From the IMG/VR virus record IMGVR_UViG_3300045996_002640, positions 29,802 through 93,801 of that record: a stretch of 64,000 nt of DNA; one strand, given 5' to 3'. The translations under genes and the position numbers were made by a program. Positions 46,211 through 56,073 of the stretch are shown one piece after another; within the stretch, counting starts at the first letter, position 1; every line of letters starts with the position of its first letter. Below the pieces are notes generated by a model that was given only the letters and a program-made list of their open reading frames with translations, did not search any database and was not told the origin of the DNA. This DNA comes from a virus.

Positions 46211-47493
46211 GGCTTCTCGACTTTCTTCCTCCGAATCGGCACCGGCGCCGGTGGGGGTTGGCTTGATGATGCCGCGAGCTGCTCGCGCAACGGCTTGGCG
46301 GTGAGCCGAGGATCGTCCTCAGGCGCCGGGCGAGCTGCGTCGTGCGCGAGCGCCTCCGCCTCTGCTTCCTCGGGCACCTCGCCCTCGCCGAGGATCAGCG
46401 ACTCTTGAATCGCCGCGAGCTCGAGCGGGTGCGCGTGCAGGTACTTGAGCGCCTCGATCTCGCTCCTGCCGATGATCTCGCCCTTGTAGGCGTGGACGCC
46501 CTTACCCTTCTCTTGCTCGATGATCCTCAGGCGCTTGGCCACCTCGAGCGTGTCGTAGGCCTGGTCAAAGCCCTCCGGGAACATGGCCCCGTTGCTCGTG
46601 TAAAAGAAGCAGTCGGTGTACTTGCCTTCGAGCGCGCTGAGCTTCGTCTTCACGATCCTGACGCGGTGCCGCTCGCCGATGATCTGTCCCGGACCAGTTT
46701 TCGTTTTGCCGACCTCGGTCCAGCCGTCGCGCTCGACTCGCATCACCAGCGACGAGTCGAAGTAAATCGCGCGGCCGCCCTGGACCTTGTAGTCCGGCGA
46801 GTACTTGTTCGCCTTGTCGACGTTCTCGCTCTCTCGAGCGATGAGCAAGATCGAAGCGTTCGCGCGGTAGGCGAGCGGCACGAGCTCGTCCATCCATTGC
46901 CCGTTGAGCGCCGCCTTCATCATCGCGCCGCGACCCTTGGCACCATCCACGCCGCCTTCCTCTTTGAGGATCTTGGCGAGCAGGTTCTCGGGCACGAGTT
47001 TTCGAACCGAGTCGACGACGACCAGGGCCGGCGTGCTCTCCGGGATCTCGCCTGAGTCGCGAGCCTCCTGGATCTTCACGCAGAACTCGCGCACGCCCTC
47101 GACGACCTCTTCGTACGAAAGCGGCCGCATCGCGACGAAGCCGGGGTGGTGAGCGAGCTCCTCGCCCATGAGCTTCGTGATCCAGTCCTCGGGCGTCGTC
47201 ATCTCGGCGTCCACGAAGCCGTAGAAGCCATCCGCCTCGAGGAAGCTCTGCCCGATCCCGTGCGAGAGGACGGTCTTGCCGTGCCCCGACGGACCGTGCA
47301 CCAGCACGATCCGTTGCAAGGGCCACCCGCCAAGGCGAGTGGCTCGGTTCAGCTGCGGGAACCGGGTGCGGACGATCTTGACCTTCGTCAGCACCTGGGT
47401 CGCCGGCTGCCATTTCTCAAATCGGCCGGCGACCCTCGCGAATGCTTCCAACCGGTTGGTTGCTTGCACTCGCTTGCTCGGGACTCTCACCAC
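46207..47493 (-). CDS. RecA/UvsX-like recombinase
   Basis: 428 aa. Walker A VHGPSGHGKTVLS near residue 65, Walker B ALVVVDSVRKLV, and the DNA-binding loop region GAKGRGAMMKAALN followed by LLIARESE are those of phage RecA/UvsX proteins. The last ~80 residues are a polar extension. It forms filaments on ssDNA for strand exchange, with the ssDNA-binding and SbcCD genes alongside. Confidence 0.85.
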   Translation of the reverse strand: MVRVPSKRVQATNRLEAFARVAGRFEKWQPATQVLTKVKIVRTRFPQLNRATRLGGWPLQRIVLVHGPSGHGKTVLSHGIGQSFLEADGFYGFVDAEMTTPEDWITKLMGEELAHHPGFVAMRPLSYEEVVEGVREFCVKIQEARDSGEIPESTPALVVVDSVRKLVPENLLAKILKEEGGVDGAKGRGAMMKAALNGQWMDELVPLAYRANASILLIARESENVDKANKYSPDYKVQGGRAIYFDSSLVMRVERDGWTEVGKTKTGPGQIIGERHRVRIVKTKLSALEGKYTDCFFYTSNGAMFPEGFDQAYDTLEVAKRLRIIEQEKGKGVHAYKGEIIGRSEIEALKYLHAHPLELAAIQESLILGEGEVPEEAEAEALAHDAARPAPEDDPRLTAKPLREQLAASSSQPPPAPVPIRRKKVEKP

Positions 47494-49046
47494 GTGATCT
47501 CGTCCCCTTCTGCGGGCGCTGCCTCGCCGCCATCGGCCTCGGCGGGCGCCGGCTCATCCGGGGTCATCGCGTACTGCACGCCGCACCCGGGGCATTTGGT
47601 GTCGGTCTTTCGCATCGCATGCCCGCAATCTTCGCAAGGGTCACCGAGCTCCTCGGGCGGGATCGCAGGCGCCGCCTTGATCCGAGTGGTCGGAGGCTTC
47701 GGCGGGGGAGCCTTTGCCTGGGCCGCTGCCGCCGGTTTGGCGGGGGGAGGCGGTGCCTTGGCGGCCGCCGGAGCCGGCTTCGGCGCCGGCGCGGGAGCGG
47801 GCTTACCAGCGGCCACCGTGGGGGGCTTGGCCGGCGCGGGAGCGAGCTTGCCAGCGGGGGCCGGCGCGCGGGGCGCGGCCGCCGGTTTGGCGGGAGGAGG
47901 CGCCGCCTTGGCGCGCGCCGGAGCCGGCGGAGGGGTAGGCGCCGGTGGGGGCTCGGGCTCGCCACCAACCTCGGGCACGAGGCCATCGTCCGCACCCGCG
48001 ACGTTCGCGCCGTAGTCGAACGAGGTGTCCGGCTCGCCCGGTTCCTTCGCCTGCATCGCCTCGGCCGCCGCGAAGAAGTCGTCAAACGGCATCTCGATCG
48101 CGGCGAACTGCTCCATCTGAATCCGGAGCGCTGAGGCGTCGCCCACCCGACACGTCTTCTCGAGGCTCGGCGGGTCGAGGTCGACGATCAGCTCCCGGAT
48201 CGCTTCGGGGATCTCGTCGACCTCGAGCTCGACCACGTCGTACTTCTTCGAGAACTCGGTCTCGTTCTTGTGATACTCCCAGCGGAAAGGCGTGGGGTTC
48301 TGGAAAGGCGAGCCCTTCTCCTTCGAGCGGGTGCGCTTGATGCGATGCGCGATAGCGCTCTTCATCTTCTCGCCGAGCGCCGTCGTCTCGACCGCAATTT
48401 GGATCCCGTTCTCCGGCCTGTCGTTGTCAGCGATGACGAACACGTAGTTGCACTTAGCCGCGTAGTTGTCGCGCCAGGCGCCGTCGTCGCCACCGATGTT
48501 GATCCCTGCCTGCTTGATGCGAGCGAAGTCCGCGTCGCTGAGCTTGTCCTTTTTGAACTGACCGATCATCGCGCCGGCGTAGATCACGCGCTCGCGGTCG
48601 CTCTTCGGGTGCGCGCCCTCGTCGATCTGGAAATGGAAGATCGGCTGCAGGATGTCGATCTCGCGAGCCGCAACCAGCTGCCGCACCCACTCGCGCAGCT
48701 TGCAGACCGGGCAGATGACCGGCGGGTTCTCGCGCATGCCGGAGTCCCGGTCGATCCGGTACTGGTCGATGAGCACCGACTCGTCTTCCCAGCAGTTGAA
48801 CTCGCGACTCCAGATCGCCCGCACCGGCTCGTGCGTGTCCTTATCGTCCCAGCTCTGGAGCTGAACGATATTGTGCTGCCAGAGCGCCGCGAACGGGGCT
48901 CGGGTATGGAGCCACACGTCGATCTGCGGAGGCTCGAACTTCTTCCAGCCCTTGAGAAACTGGGTCTTGCCGAACGAGTTGGTCGAGTGACCGAGGTACT
49001 CGTCCAGGTCCATGACCCGAAGGCCGCCCTTGGTAATCGTCGTCAT
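47487..49046 (-). CDS. Putative single-stranded DNA-binding protein
   Basis: 519 aa. The N-terminal ~300 residues are a mixed domain with CPVCKLREWVRQLV and other aromatic-rich parts; a long Pro/Ala linker (~360-450) follows, then a zinc ribbon (PCEDCGHAMRKTDTKCPGCG) and an acidic end closing DEITW. Acidic tail plus zinc site, and position between recombinase and polymerase genes, suggest a gp32-type SSB. The call is inferred. Confidence 0.5.
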   Translation of the reverse strand: MTTITKGGLRVMDLDEYLGHSTNSFGKTQFLKGWKKFEPPQIDVWLHTRAPFAALWQHNIVQLQSWDDKDTHEPVRAIWSREFNCWEDESVLIDQYRIDRDSGMRENPPVICPVCKLREWVRQLVAAREIDILQPIFHFQIDEGAHPKSDRERVIYAGAMIGQFKKDKLSDADFARIKQAGINIGGDDGAWRDNYAAKCNYVFVIADNDRPENGIQIAVETTALGEKMKSAIAHRIKRTRSKEKGSPFQNPTPFRWEYHKNETEFSKKYDVVELEVDEIPEAIRELIVDLDPPSLEKTCRVGDASALRIQMEQFAAIEMPFDDFFAAAEAMQAKEPGEPDTSFDYGANVAGADDGLVPEVGGEPEPPPAPTPPPAPARAKAAPPPAKPAAAPRAPAPAGKLAPAPAKPPTVAAGKPAPAPAPKPAPAAAKAPPPPAKPAAAAQAKAPPPKPPTTRIKAAPAIPPEELGDPCEDCGHAMRKTDTKCPGCGVQYAMTPDEPAPAEADGGEAAPAEGDEITW

Positions 49047-49075
49047 TCTGTTTTCTTTCCCTTCGTTCCTTGAAA

Positions 49076-49669
49076 TCAGCGGCTACCGCCAACCATCGCC
49101 GAGAGGCTGTAGCGGCGGCCACTCCAGAGCTCGGACATCTTGTCGCAGAGCTTCACCGTCTGTTCGCCCTTGAGCAGGCGTTCGTTCACCTCGCGCCACT
49201 CGTCCGGGTACATGGACGCCGCGCGGCCGGTGACGTCCGCGTCGGTGATCTGCTTCGAGCGCTTGCCGGTCTCCTTTTCGACCTGGAGCGCCGCGATGGC
49301 CTGGTCTCGCATCGCGCCGATCGCGACGTCGAAATCGACGCGCATCGCCTCGAGGGCCCACTTCGCGTTGATGTAGAGCCGGTGTGCCCTGAGCGCGAAC
49401 CGCTCGACCTTGTTCAGGGCCTCGCGCGTCACCTGAGCGGGCGCGTTCTCGACGAGCTCGAGCTCCGCCTCCAACTCGGTATACTCGGCCACGATATCGA
49501 TCTGGTCGTTGATCACGATCTCGGCGAGCCGGCCGTGGTCGTCGCGGAGCTGAGGGGTCTTCGAGTAGGGGGCGTTGCTCGGCGCGCTCGCCCGCGGCTT
49601 GTATTCCATTTCGTCGACCGCCGCGTTCGCGGCCAGGTCCTTCGCGTCGTTCGCTTTCACTCTCGGCAT
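49076..49669 (-). CDS. Unknown helical protein in recombination cluster
   Basis: 197 aa. Helical, charged (EYTELEAELELVENAPAQVT, then LQVEKETGKRSKQITDADVT). It sits between the SSB-like gene and the polymerase gene, where a recombination mediator could be expected, but no motif confirms that. Confidence 0.5.
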   Translation of the reverse strand: MPRVKANDAKDLAANAAVDEMEYKPRASAPSNAPYSKTPQLRDDHGRLAEIVINDQIDIVAEYTELEAELELVENAPAQVTREALNKVERFALRAHRLYINAKWALEAMRVDFDVAIGAMRDQAIAALQVEKETGKRSKQITDADVTGRAASMYPDEWREVNERLLKGEQTVKLCDKMSELWSGRRYSLSAMVGGSR

Positions 49670-49733
49670 GCGATCTCCTTGGTCACCGCATCATGCCCAC
49701 CTGATCGTCGGTCGGGCGGACGGAGATCGCCTC

Positions 49734-49756
49734 GCTCGGTCAACCTATGACCGAGC
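49734..49756. promoter_or_regulatory. Perfect inverted repeat at polymerase stop
   Basis: GCTCGGTCA and TGACCGAGC, 9-bp arms with a 5-nt loop, overlap the polymerase stop codon. No T-tract follows on the minus strand; it may stabilise the mRNA end or be a weak terminator. Confidence 0.5.
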
Positions 49757-52282
49757 ACTGAGCGGCGCGAAGAGGTCCGTCTGTCCTGCCTCGGCGGCCT
49801 TCGCCGCGCGTGCCTTCGCCTGGCTCTGACCTCGGACCTTGGGCGGCCGAACCTTGACCCATTTCTCCCAGCCAGCCTTCGGGAACGCCGCCTCGAGCAA
49901 GCGCTGCGCGGCCGGGAAGACCTTGCCCTCCCAGAGCTCGTAGCGATCAACCGTGCCGTCCCAATCCTCGGCCGGTATGTATTTCTTCGGCGAGCTCGAG
50001 CCATCGACGCACAAGTAGAAAATCTTCGTGCCCTCGCGCACCTCGCGCCCGCGCTTCTTGAGCTCCTTGGCCACCATCACGTGCGGGGGTTGGGCGCCCA
50101 TCGAGCCGTCCTTTTTCTCCTTGGCCTTGTACTCGTTCAGCGGCTTCGCGAGCCCCTGGCTCTGGACGACGTCGCCGAGCTCGAGCGGCTCGTCGAGCAC
50201 CCGAGTCTTCCAGCGTTCGACGATCGCGACCGCCTGGTCCAGGTCCGGGTCCTGATCCTCCTGCATCACGTGGAGAATCACCTCGAGCTGGAAATCCCGG
50301 GTCATCTTGAGCGCGTCGCCGCGCTTGTACTCGAGACCCCGGATCTCGGGCTTAGCATCCGGCTTCGGCGCCTTGCCCTTGTAATGCAAGTAGCGGCCGG
50401 TGTAACGCTTCGCTGAGACGAACGTCAGCCTGGAGAACGCTTTCTCGTACGCCAGGGAGACCGTGTTCTTGGCGCAGCCGCGCTCGGCGAGAAGCTTGGG
50501 GTAGAGCTCGGCATTGCACCACTCGACGAACCGGGCGTACTCGTCGACCGTGCATCCGATCGCGAAGACCGAGTCGGTGTCCGCGTAGATCGCCTTCATG
50601 CCGCGAGCCTCGGCCGCCTTGATCGTCTCGAGGATCAGCCAGGCGCCTGCCTGGCTCACGCTCTCCGCCGCATCTCGATCGAAGAACCGCGAGGTCGGTG
50701 CGCCGACGACGCCGTAGAACGAGTTGGCAGCGATCTTGTAAGCGGTCGTCCGGCGGTCAGCGTCCTTCCACTCGGGCGAGTTGGGCGGGAAGCTCGCTTT
50801 CTTCTTGTTCCAGACCTTGCGGAGCTCGAGCATGCTCGCAATCGCCTCGGGCAGGATCCCCTGCTCCGACTGATCGAACGGAACGCACGTGATTGGCACG
50901 AGCGCGCAGCCCGGCGGGATCGCCTTCTCGGGGTCCCAAGGCACTCGCGGGAGGTAGTGCGGGCGGGAATCGTTCGGGTCCTTCGCCTTCTCGCGCTTGG
51001 TCTCAGGGCTGATGTTGAACGAGATCACGATCGACGGGTACATCGAGGCAAAGTCGCAAACGTGGACGTCGCGCTGGATCCCCTTGCCCCGAGGCTCCAT
51101 CACGTACGCGCCTCGGAACTTGTCGCTCGCGCCTTCGTTGTAAACCTTGGTCTTCGGCTTGAGCCCGCGGCGCTTGTAGAGCCGCATCATCAGGGCCTCG
51201 ACCTGGTACTGAGGGTTGGTCGCTCGCGAGTCCGGGAACACGCCGCAGACCTCAGCGATGGTACCGAGCAGCGCCAGGTACCCGGTCTCGGCCTCGATCC
51301 GCGGCATGAGCATCGTGTCCTGCACGCAGTAATCGAGCAGTCGGATTCGTTCGTCGCCACCGGCCTCCCAGGCCTCCCAGGTTCGCGAGGCGTCGAAGTC
51401 GTGCTTACCCTCGCCGAGGATGGCGTGCGCGATGGCATCGAGCGCGTAGCTCTGCTTCTCGTCGCCCGACTCGGCCGCCATCTTGTTCGCCCGCTCGAAC
51501 TGCTCCAGATGGTCGAGATAGAGCCAGCGCTTCGGCTGCACCGCGATGCGATGCTTCATCGACCTCGCGACGATCATCGGGAAGTCGTAGGTGTCCCCGG
51601 ACCAGGATCTGATCTGCTGGTAAGGCAGGAGCGCGCGCCAGAGCGCCACGAGGAGCTCGCGCTCTGACTCGTCGGTGTCCTCGGCGAGCAGGCCCTTCGC
51701 AACCACCCGGCAATCCTCGTCGACCAGGACCCAGCACAAGATCCGGGCCTGTTCCTTCTGGCTGAACGGCACCCGGGAGTCGGCTTCGATGTCCAGGTAC
51801 ACCGCGCGAGGTAGCGCGATGGCCGGCTCATGATCGACCAGATACCGAGTGACCGCGTTGACGTCGCCCTCGTAGGTCTGGATCTTGGCCTTCTCGAGCA
51901 GCCAAGCGCAGCCCTTGCGACGCACGTCCCAGTCGCGCCAATCGATCCGGGTCCACTCGCCCTCGCGCTCCATGGCGAGCACCGAGGGGCTTTTGCGGAG
52001 CGCGCGCTGCGTGTCGTCGTCGAGCTCGCTCGAACGCACGTAGCAGCTCAGGCGCGCCGGCGCGCGCTTCACCGTCCCATCTGCCCCGACCAGATGCAGC
52101 GCGTTGCCGGAGACGTAGATGTTCACCAACGCATCGACCGGCGGAGCGCTCGGCACCTCGGGGGGAGGAGGCGCCGTGAGCGCTGCGCCGGTCGTTAGTT
52201 TGACGCGCCGAAGCTTCAGGGGCGTGGTCGAAGGGGCGGCTTCGGCTTCGGGCGCGGTGTGTCCAAGGCGAATGCGGGGCAT
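49745..52282 (-). CDS. DNA polymerase, family B
   Basis: 845 aa. Exonuclease motifs: ExoI DIEAD (164-168), ExoII SWSGDTYDFP (226-235), ExoIII YCVQDTML (318-325). Polymerase motifs: A DFASMYPSI (410-418), B KIAANSFYG (516-524), C YADTDS (566-571). All catalytic acidic residues are present, so it is a proofreading replicative enzyme. The first ~50 residues are a low-complexity extension. It follows the zinc-ribbon gene by 33 bp. Confidence 0.92.
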   Translation of the reverse strand: MPRIRLGHTAPEAEAAPSTTPLKLRRVKLTTGAALTAPPPPEVPSAPPVDALVNIYVSGNALHLVGADGTVKRAPARLSCYVRSSELDDDTQRALRKSPSVLAMEREGEWTRIDWRDWDVRRKGCAWLLEKAKIQTYEGDVNAVTRYLVDHEPAIALPRAVYLDIEADSRVPFSQKEQARILCWVLVDEDCRVVAKGLLAEDTDESERELLVALWRALLPYQQIRSWSGDTYDFPMIVARSMKHRIAVQPKRWLYLDHLEQFERANKMAAESGDEKQSYALDAIAHAILGEGKHDFDASRTWEAWEAGGDERIRLLDYCVQDTMLMPRIEAETGYLALLGTIAEVCGVFPDSRATNPQYQVEALMMRLYKRRGLKPKTKVYNEGASDKFRGAYVMEPRGKGIQRDVHVCDFASMYPSIVISFNISPETKREKAKDPNDSRPHYLPRVPWDPEKAIPPGCALVPITCVPFDQSEQGILPEAIASMLELRKVWNKKKASFPPNSPEWKDADRRTTAYKIAANSFYGVVGAPTSRFFDRDAAESVSQAGAWLILETIKAAEARGMKAIYADTDSVFAIGCTVDEYARFVEWCNAELYPKLLAERGCAKNTVSLAYEKAFSRLTFVSAKRYTGRYLHYKGKAPKPDAKPEIRGLEYKRGDALKMTRDFQLEVILHVMQEDQDPDLDQAVAIVERWKTRVLDEPLELGDVVQSQGLAKPLNEYKAKEKKDGSMGAQPPHVMVAKELKKRGREVREGTKIFYLCVDGSSSPKKYIPAEDWDGTVDRYELWEGKVFPAAQRLLEAAFPKAGWEKWVKVRPPKVRGQSQAKARAAKAAEAGQTDLFAPLSARS

Positions 52283-52315
52283 GTCCAGCGACGGATCATG
52301 CCCCCTAACACGGGG

Positions 52316-53527
52316 CTACTCGCCACGTCGCCTGGTGATCACCAGCTGCAGCGCGTTGCCGTCATCCACGATCATGTAGCGGGTGACCGTTCCATTCTCG
52401 TGGTGCTCTTCGCACCAGGGCTTGTCGCTCAGCGCCTCGGCCGGCTTCGGCTTCTTGCCGCCGCGCGCCGTCGCCTTGAAGAGCGGTAGCTTGATCGGCT
52501 CGTCCGAAACCCGCACCAAGATCGAGACCGCGTTCAGCACGTCGCCCGGCGTGACCTCGGACGCGCCGCCGCGCTTGGTCCGCACGCTGTCCCTGAGCTC
52601 GCGCACGCTCGAGCCCTGAGCCGCCTCGGCCGCCTTCTGCTTCCTCAGGTCCTCGGGCAGGCCGACGATGACGCGGCACTTCTCCATCCCGTACGCCTCG
52701 ACCTGATCGGCCGTAAACGTCTGGGAAACCTCCATCAGCGAGTAGGCGGTCTCCTTCTCGAGCCCGAGCTCCTCCTTCACGAACGCGCTGAACACGCGGT
52801 ACTTCGGCGCGCCCTTCTCGTCCTTGCGCTCGTGCCAGAGGTTGTTGTCCTTGATGAACCGGAGCCGGTCGCCGAGCTTCCAGAGCGCTTCCGTCGTCGA
52901 CTGCTTGAGCGCTCGCACCTCGTCCATGATCTTGTCGAGCGCCGACTCCCGCTCAGAAAGCTCGAGCCCGTCGGCCGCCTTGACGATCGCGGTCGTTGCC
53001 TCCTTGGCAGCCTTCGCCGCCTTGGCCGGCTTTGGGGGCTTGGCCTTGCCTACCGCCTTGTCCTTGGCGATCTGTTCGGCCTTGGCCTTCGACTCCTTGA
53101 CCTCCTTGCTCTTGGAGACCGACTCACCCTTGCCCTTCACCAGCGCGAGCTTCGGCGCCGCCGCCGGCGCGGGGGCACTCGTCTCCTCGACCACCTCGGC
53201 GCTGGTCTCGATCTCGGTGACCGCCTCGGGCGCTTCCGCCTCGGGCGCTTCCGCCTCGACACCATCCGGCGGTTCCGACTCGCCAGCGTCGCCGCAATAC
53301 GGGCAGCACGCGTAGTCGCTCAGGCTCGCGCCGTTGCAAGCCGTGCACATCATCAGGAGCTCGGGGTCCGACTCCGCCTTCTCGGCAAAATGCTTCCGGA
53401 GCACTGCCGCCGTCGCCATCACCGTGCGCTCCGGCTTGAGCCCGTAGTGCTTGCAAGCCTCGGCCATCACGTCGGCCTTCATCACCGAAAAAACTGGCGC
53501 CTTCGTTGCTGCAGCTGCTTCCGTCAT
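52316..53527 (-). CDS. Zinc-ribbon protein with helical domain
   Basis: 403 aa. An N-terminal domain has two CxxC pairs (MCTACNGASLSDYACCPYCG), a Glu/Ala/Lys linker spans ~90-180, and a helical domain (KYRVFSAFVKEELGLEKETA, then FTADQVEAYGMEKCRVIVGL) resembles plasmid partition or replication accessory proteins. Possible role in replication initiation; family not certain. Confidence 0.5.
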   Translation of the reverse strand: MTEAAAATKAPVFSVMKADVMAEACKHYGLKPERTVMATAAVLRKHFAEKAESDPELLMMCTACNGASLSDYACCPYCGDAGESEPPDGVEAEAPEAEAPEAVTEIETSAEVVEETSAPAPAAAPKLALVKGKGESVSKSKEVKESKAKAEQIAKDKAVGKAKPPKPAKAAKAAKEATTAIVKAADGLELSERESALDKIMDEVRALKQSTTEALWKLGDRLRFIKDNNLWHERKDEKGAPKYRVFSAFVKEELGLEKETAYSLMEVSQTFTADQVEAYGMEKCRVIVGLPEDLRKQKAAEAAQGSSVRELRDSVRTKRGGASEVTPGDVLNAVSILVRVSDEPIKLPLFKATARGGKKPKPAEALSDKPWCEEHHENGTVTRYMIVDDGNALQLVITRRRGE

Positions 53528-54114
53528 TTTCCGTCACTCCTCATTTGGTTGATCTCAGTTTTCACGAACCGACGTGCATCGCCCGGTTCATAGAACCGGT
53601 AGTAGAGCGAGAGACGCGGGTCCTCGTAAATCGATTGTGCGGCGAGGTCCAAGTCTCCCTCTGCCGAGATGACCGCTGCAAGCGCGATCGAACCGCTGCG
53701 CGTCGAAATCTGATCGATGAGCCGCCGGAGCTCGCTCCTGGCCTCGACCGACTTATCGGGTCGCTGCGTGCTTTCGTGCTCGAAATGATCCAGGTCAACG
53801 TCACCAACAACCTCAGGGGTTCCCGCGCGTCCGCCACGCCGGAGCTGCCGCCGCAACCATCGGTTGGTCCGAGCGACCGCCTGGAAGATCAGGTACCGGT
53901 CTGGGTTGCTTGAGCGTTTCGCGTCGTAGCTCTTGAGCGCACGCCAGGCCACGAGCTGGAGCTCCTGCCGAATGTCGTCCTCGCCGATACCCGGAATCTC
54001 GGGCGCACGCTTTAGGACGTACCGAGCGACCCGATCCCAGTCAGACCGGGTGCGCTGGAAGAATTCGTGCGGGCCCTCGTGGCCCTCAACTACCAGGGAA
54101 GCATTCAGAGTCAC
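53524..54114 (-). CDS. Sigma-70-region-2-like protein
   Basis: 196 aa. Residues ~40-95 (IGEDDIRQELQLVAWRALKS, then YLIFQAVARTNRWLRRQLRR) fit region 2 of sigma factors, the part that binds RNA polymerase and the -10 element. The C-terminal half could carry a region-4-like domain but is divergent. It may direct transcription of late genes. It overlaps its downstream neighbour by ATGA. Confidence 0.55.
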   Translation of the reverse strand: MTLNASLVVEGHEGPHEFFQRTRSDWDRVARYVLKRAPEIPGIGEDDIRQELQLVAWRALKSYDAKRSSNPDRYLIFQAVARTNRWLRRQLRRGGRAGTPEVVGDVDLDHFEHESTQRPDKSVEARSELRRLIDQISTRSGSIALAAVISAEGDLDLAAQSIYEDPRLSLYYRFYEPGDARRFVKTEINQMRSDGK

Positions 54115-54117
54115 AGA

Positions 54118-54729
54118 TCACCATTTCCCCGGCTCATCGCCGGAAAAGAACGAATCGAGCTTCTCGAGCTCGCCCGCGAATTCCTCGAACGTTGGGGCCT
54201 CGGCCGCGACGATGTCGGCCAGCGAATCGCCGGCCTCCTCCTGGACGCGGTAGCCCGCGAGCCTGAGCGCTCGCACCATGAGCGGGGCCCCGATCGTTCC
54301 CGTGAGGTCGCCGCGCCTGAGGATCTCGCGCACCAGGTCAGCGGTGTAAATCTGGGTCAGGTCTGCAGCCGTCACCGGTGGCGCACCAGGCGCCGGCGCT
54401 GGTCGCTTAGGCCCTTGCCGAACGATCGCGCGAGCCTCGGCTGCCATCGCGTCGTCGAGCGCGTACCAAGCCTTCACGTTCCCGTCCCAGCGGCAGCCGA
54501 TTAACTTGAGCTCGTCCTTCACATCGAAGGTCCCGCGCCCGCGAATGTAGCGATCGAGCGGGACCCCAATGCTCGAAAGTTGGGCGCCCGGCGCGGCCGC
54601 GCGCGGAGGCGCAATCTGCGGGTAGCCCTTGGGAGGAGGCGCCGCGATAGGAGCCCGAGGCGGTGCCGACGAGAACAAGTCATCGATATCGGTGGCGTCG
54701 ATCACTTGGCTCAAGTCATCAAAGTCCAT
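54118..54729 (-). CDS. Protein with DUF5710-like domain
   Basis: 203 aa. Low-complexity Pro/Ala segments flank RGTFDVKDELKLIGCRWDG followed by NVKAWYAL, a short domain (DUF5710-like) found in primase- and topoisomerase-linked proteins. The end EEFAGELEKLDSFFSG has a weak tag-like helix before ~10 extra residues. Function unknown. Confidence 0.45.
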   Translation of the reverse strand: MDFDDLSQVIDATDIDDLFSSAPPRAPIAAPPPKGYPQIAPPRAAAPGAQLSSIGVPLDRYIRGRGTFDVKDELKLIGCRWDGNVKAWYALDDAMAAEARAIVRQGPKRPAPAPGAPPVTAADLTQIYTADLVREILRRGDLTGTIGAPLMVRALRLAGYRVQEEAGDSLADIVAAEAPTFEEFAGELEKLDSFFSGDEPGKW

Positions 54730-54758
54730 GCGCCTCGGGTTCCTTCCGCCTCAGGTCC

Positions 54759-56036
54759 TCAGTTGTCGATCCCGGTCGAGCCCCTCGCCGGCAAGGCGAA
54801 AGCCTTGGTCGCGTCGGTGAGCGCGCTCATGTAGTCGACGCTCGCCGCGTGCTGAGTGCTGCCAACGTTCACCACTCGCTTGGCGCGCGTAATCAGCGGG
54901 CTCGAAGCGGCGATCGTCGTTTCGATTGCCACCGTGTAGAGGTCGATCCCCTGCGCGGCCATCGCGTCCAGCGCCTGGTTCTGACCCTGGTGATTCTGAT
55001 CCTCGCCATCGGTCACCAGGATCACGTCCGCGCCGACGAAGCCCGCGGCCGCGAGGTCGCCCACCTCGTCCAGGCCGACGCGCAGGGCCTTGGCGATGTC
55101 CGTGCCGCCGCCGAGGCAAGAGCGCATCATGTCGAGGACCGCGCGGTGATCGCCCGGCGGGAGCTTGGTCACCTTGCAGCTCATCCCGTAGTGGACGACC
55201 GCCGCCATTCGGTTGCCGGCATGCGCGACGCGAGCCAGCGCGGTGCAGGCCGCTGCCGCCCAGACCGTGCGGTTCTCGTCCATCGAGTCCGACTCGTCCT
55301 TGAGCATCACCAGCGGGCCGCGCGTGCAGGGCACCGTCGTGGTCTGCTGGTACTGAATCGCCTGGTCCTCCATGAGGCGGATCGCCGCCGGGTCAGTGAG
55401 CGCGTCGTCGAAGAGCTGCGTGATCTCGGTCGCGACCAGCTTCTCGAGGTCGCCGCCCGTAGTGACCGAGCTCGTCTCCCCGTCGCCGTTGATGGTCATC
55501 GTCTGGCCGTCCTGGAGCGCCTCGTACATGCGGCCCGCCATCTCGGCGATCTTCACGACGTCTCGGATCTCGTCGTTGTCGAGCTTCGAAACCTCGATCG
55601 CCATTTCCCAGGAAGGCTCCGTGCCGGCCTGGCCATTGCCGTTCACCCCCATGTTCTTGTCGAACACGTGAGCGAGGTTCCGGCGCTGCTCGAAGGCTTC
55701 CCATGCCGCCTTCGCGAGCTCCTGGTTCGTGGGGGCCGCTCCGCGCGCGCCTTGAGCCTGGAGCGCCTTGGCGCGCCCGAGCTGCTCAATGATGCAGGCG
55801 AAGGCGAAAGCCGCGGCAATGGCGCTCAGGGCCTGGACGTGCGGCACCGCGGTGCTCGGCATCTGGACCTGCACCGCTGCCTCGAGGGTGTCGGGGTCGT
55901 AGCTCTGATCGCCGTGGCCGGTGATCGCGTTCCAAATCGACTCCCCTTCGTCCTGGAAACCCAGGATCGCCTTGCATGCCTCGGCCAGGTTATCGACCGT
56001 GCTGTGACGCCTGCGCGCTCGCTGAAAAGTCATCAT
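54759..56036 (-). CDS. VWA-domain protein, MoxR partner
   Basis: 425 aa. The C-terminal ~190 residues are a von Willebrand A domain with MIDAS pieces LKDESDSMDENR, GGGTDIAKAL and LVTDGEDQ. The rest is helical. VWA proteins of this type work with MoxR/RavA ATPases, here encoded just upstream, in assembling or remodelling partner proteins. Start at MMTF, preceded by AAGGAACC. Confidence 0.78.
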   Translation of the reverse strand: MMTFQRARRRHSTVDNLAEACKAILGFQDEGESIWNAITGHGDQSYDPDTLEAAVQVQMPSTAVPHVQALSAIAAAFAFACIIEQLGRAKALQAQGARGAAPTNQELAKAAWEAFEQRRNLAHVFDKNMGVNGNGQAGTEPSWEMAIEVSKLDNDEIRDVVKIAEMAGRMYEALQDGQTMTINGDGETSSVTTGGDLEKLVATEITQLFDDALTDPAAIRLMEDQAIQYQQTTTVPCTRGPLVMLKDESDSMDENRTVWAAAACTALARVAHAGNRMAAVVHYGMSCKVTKLPPGDHRAVLDMMRSCLGGGTDIAKALRVGLDEVGDLAAAGFVGADVILVTDGEDQNHQGQNQALDAMAAQGIDLYTVAIETTIAASSPLITRAKRVVNVGSTQHAASVDYMSALTDATKAFALPARGSTGIDN

Positions 56037-56073
56037 GATGGTTTGGTTCCTTTTTTCCTTCGTTCGAAATCGG

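Noticed and set aside
49076-49669. UvsY-type recombination mediator
   Set aside because: Only position and helicity support it; no motif was seen.
54118-54729. A seventeenth tagged protein (GELEKLDSFF near the C-terminus)
   Set aside because: The match is weak, internal, and lies outside the two clusters.
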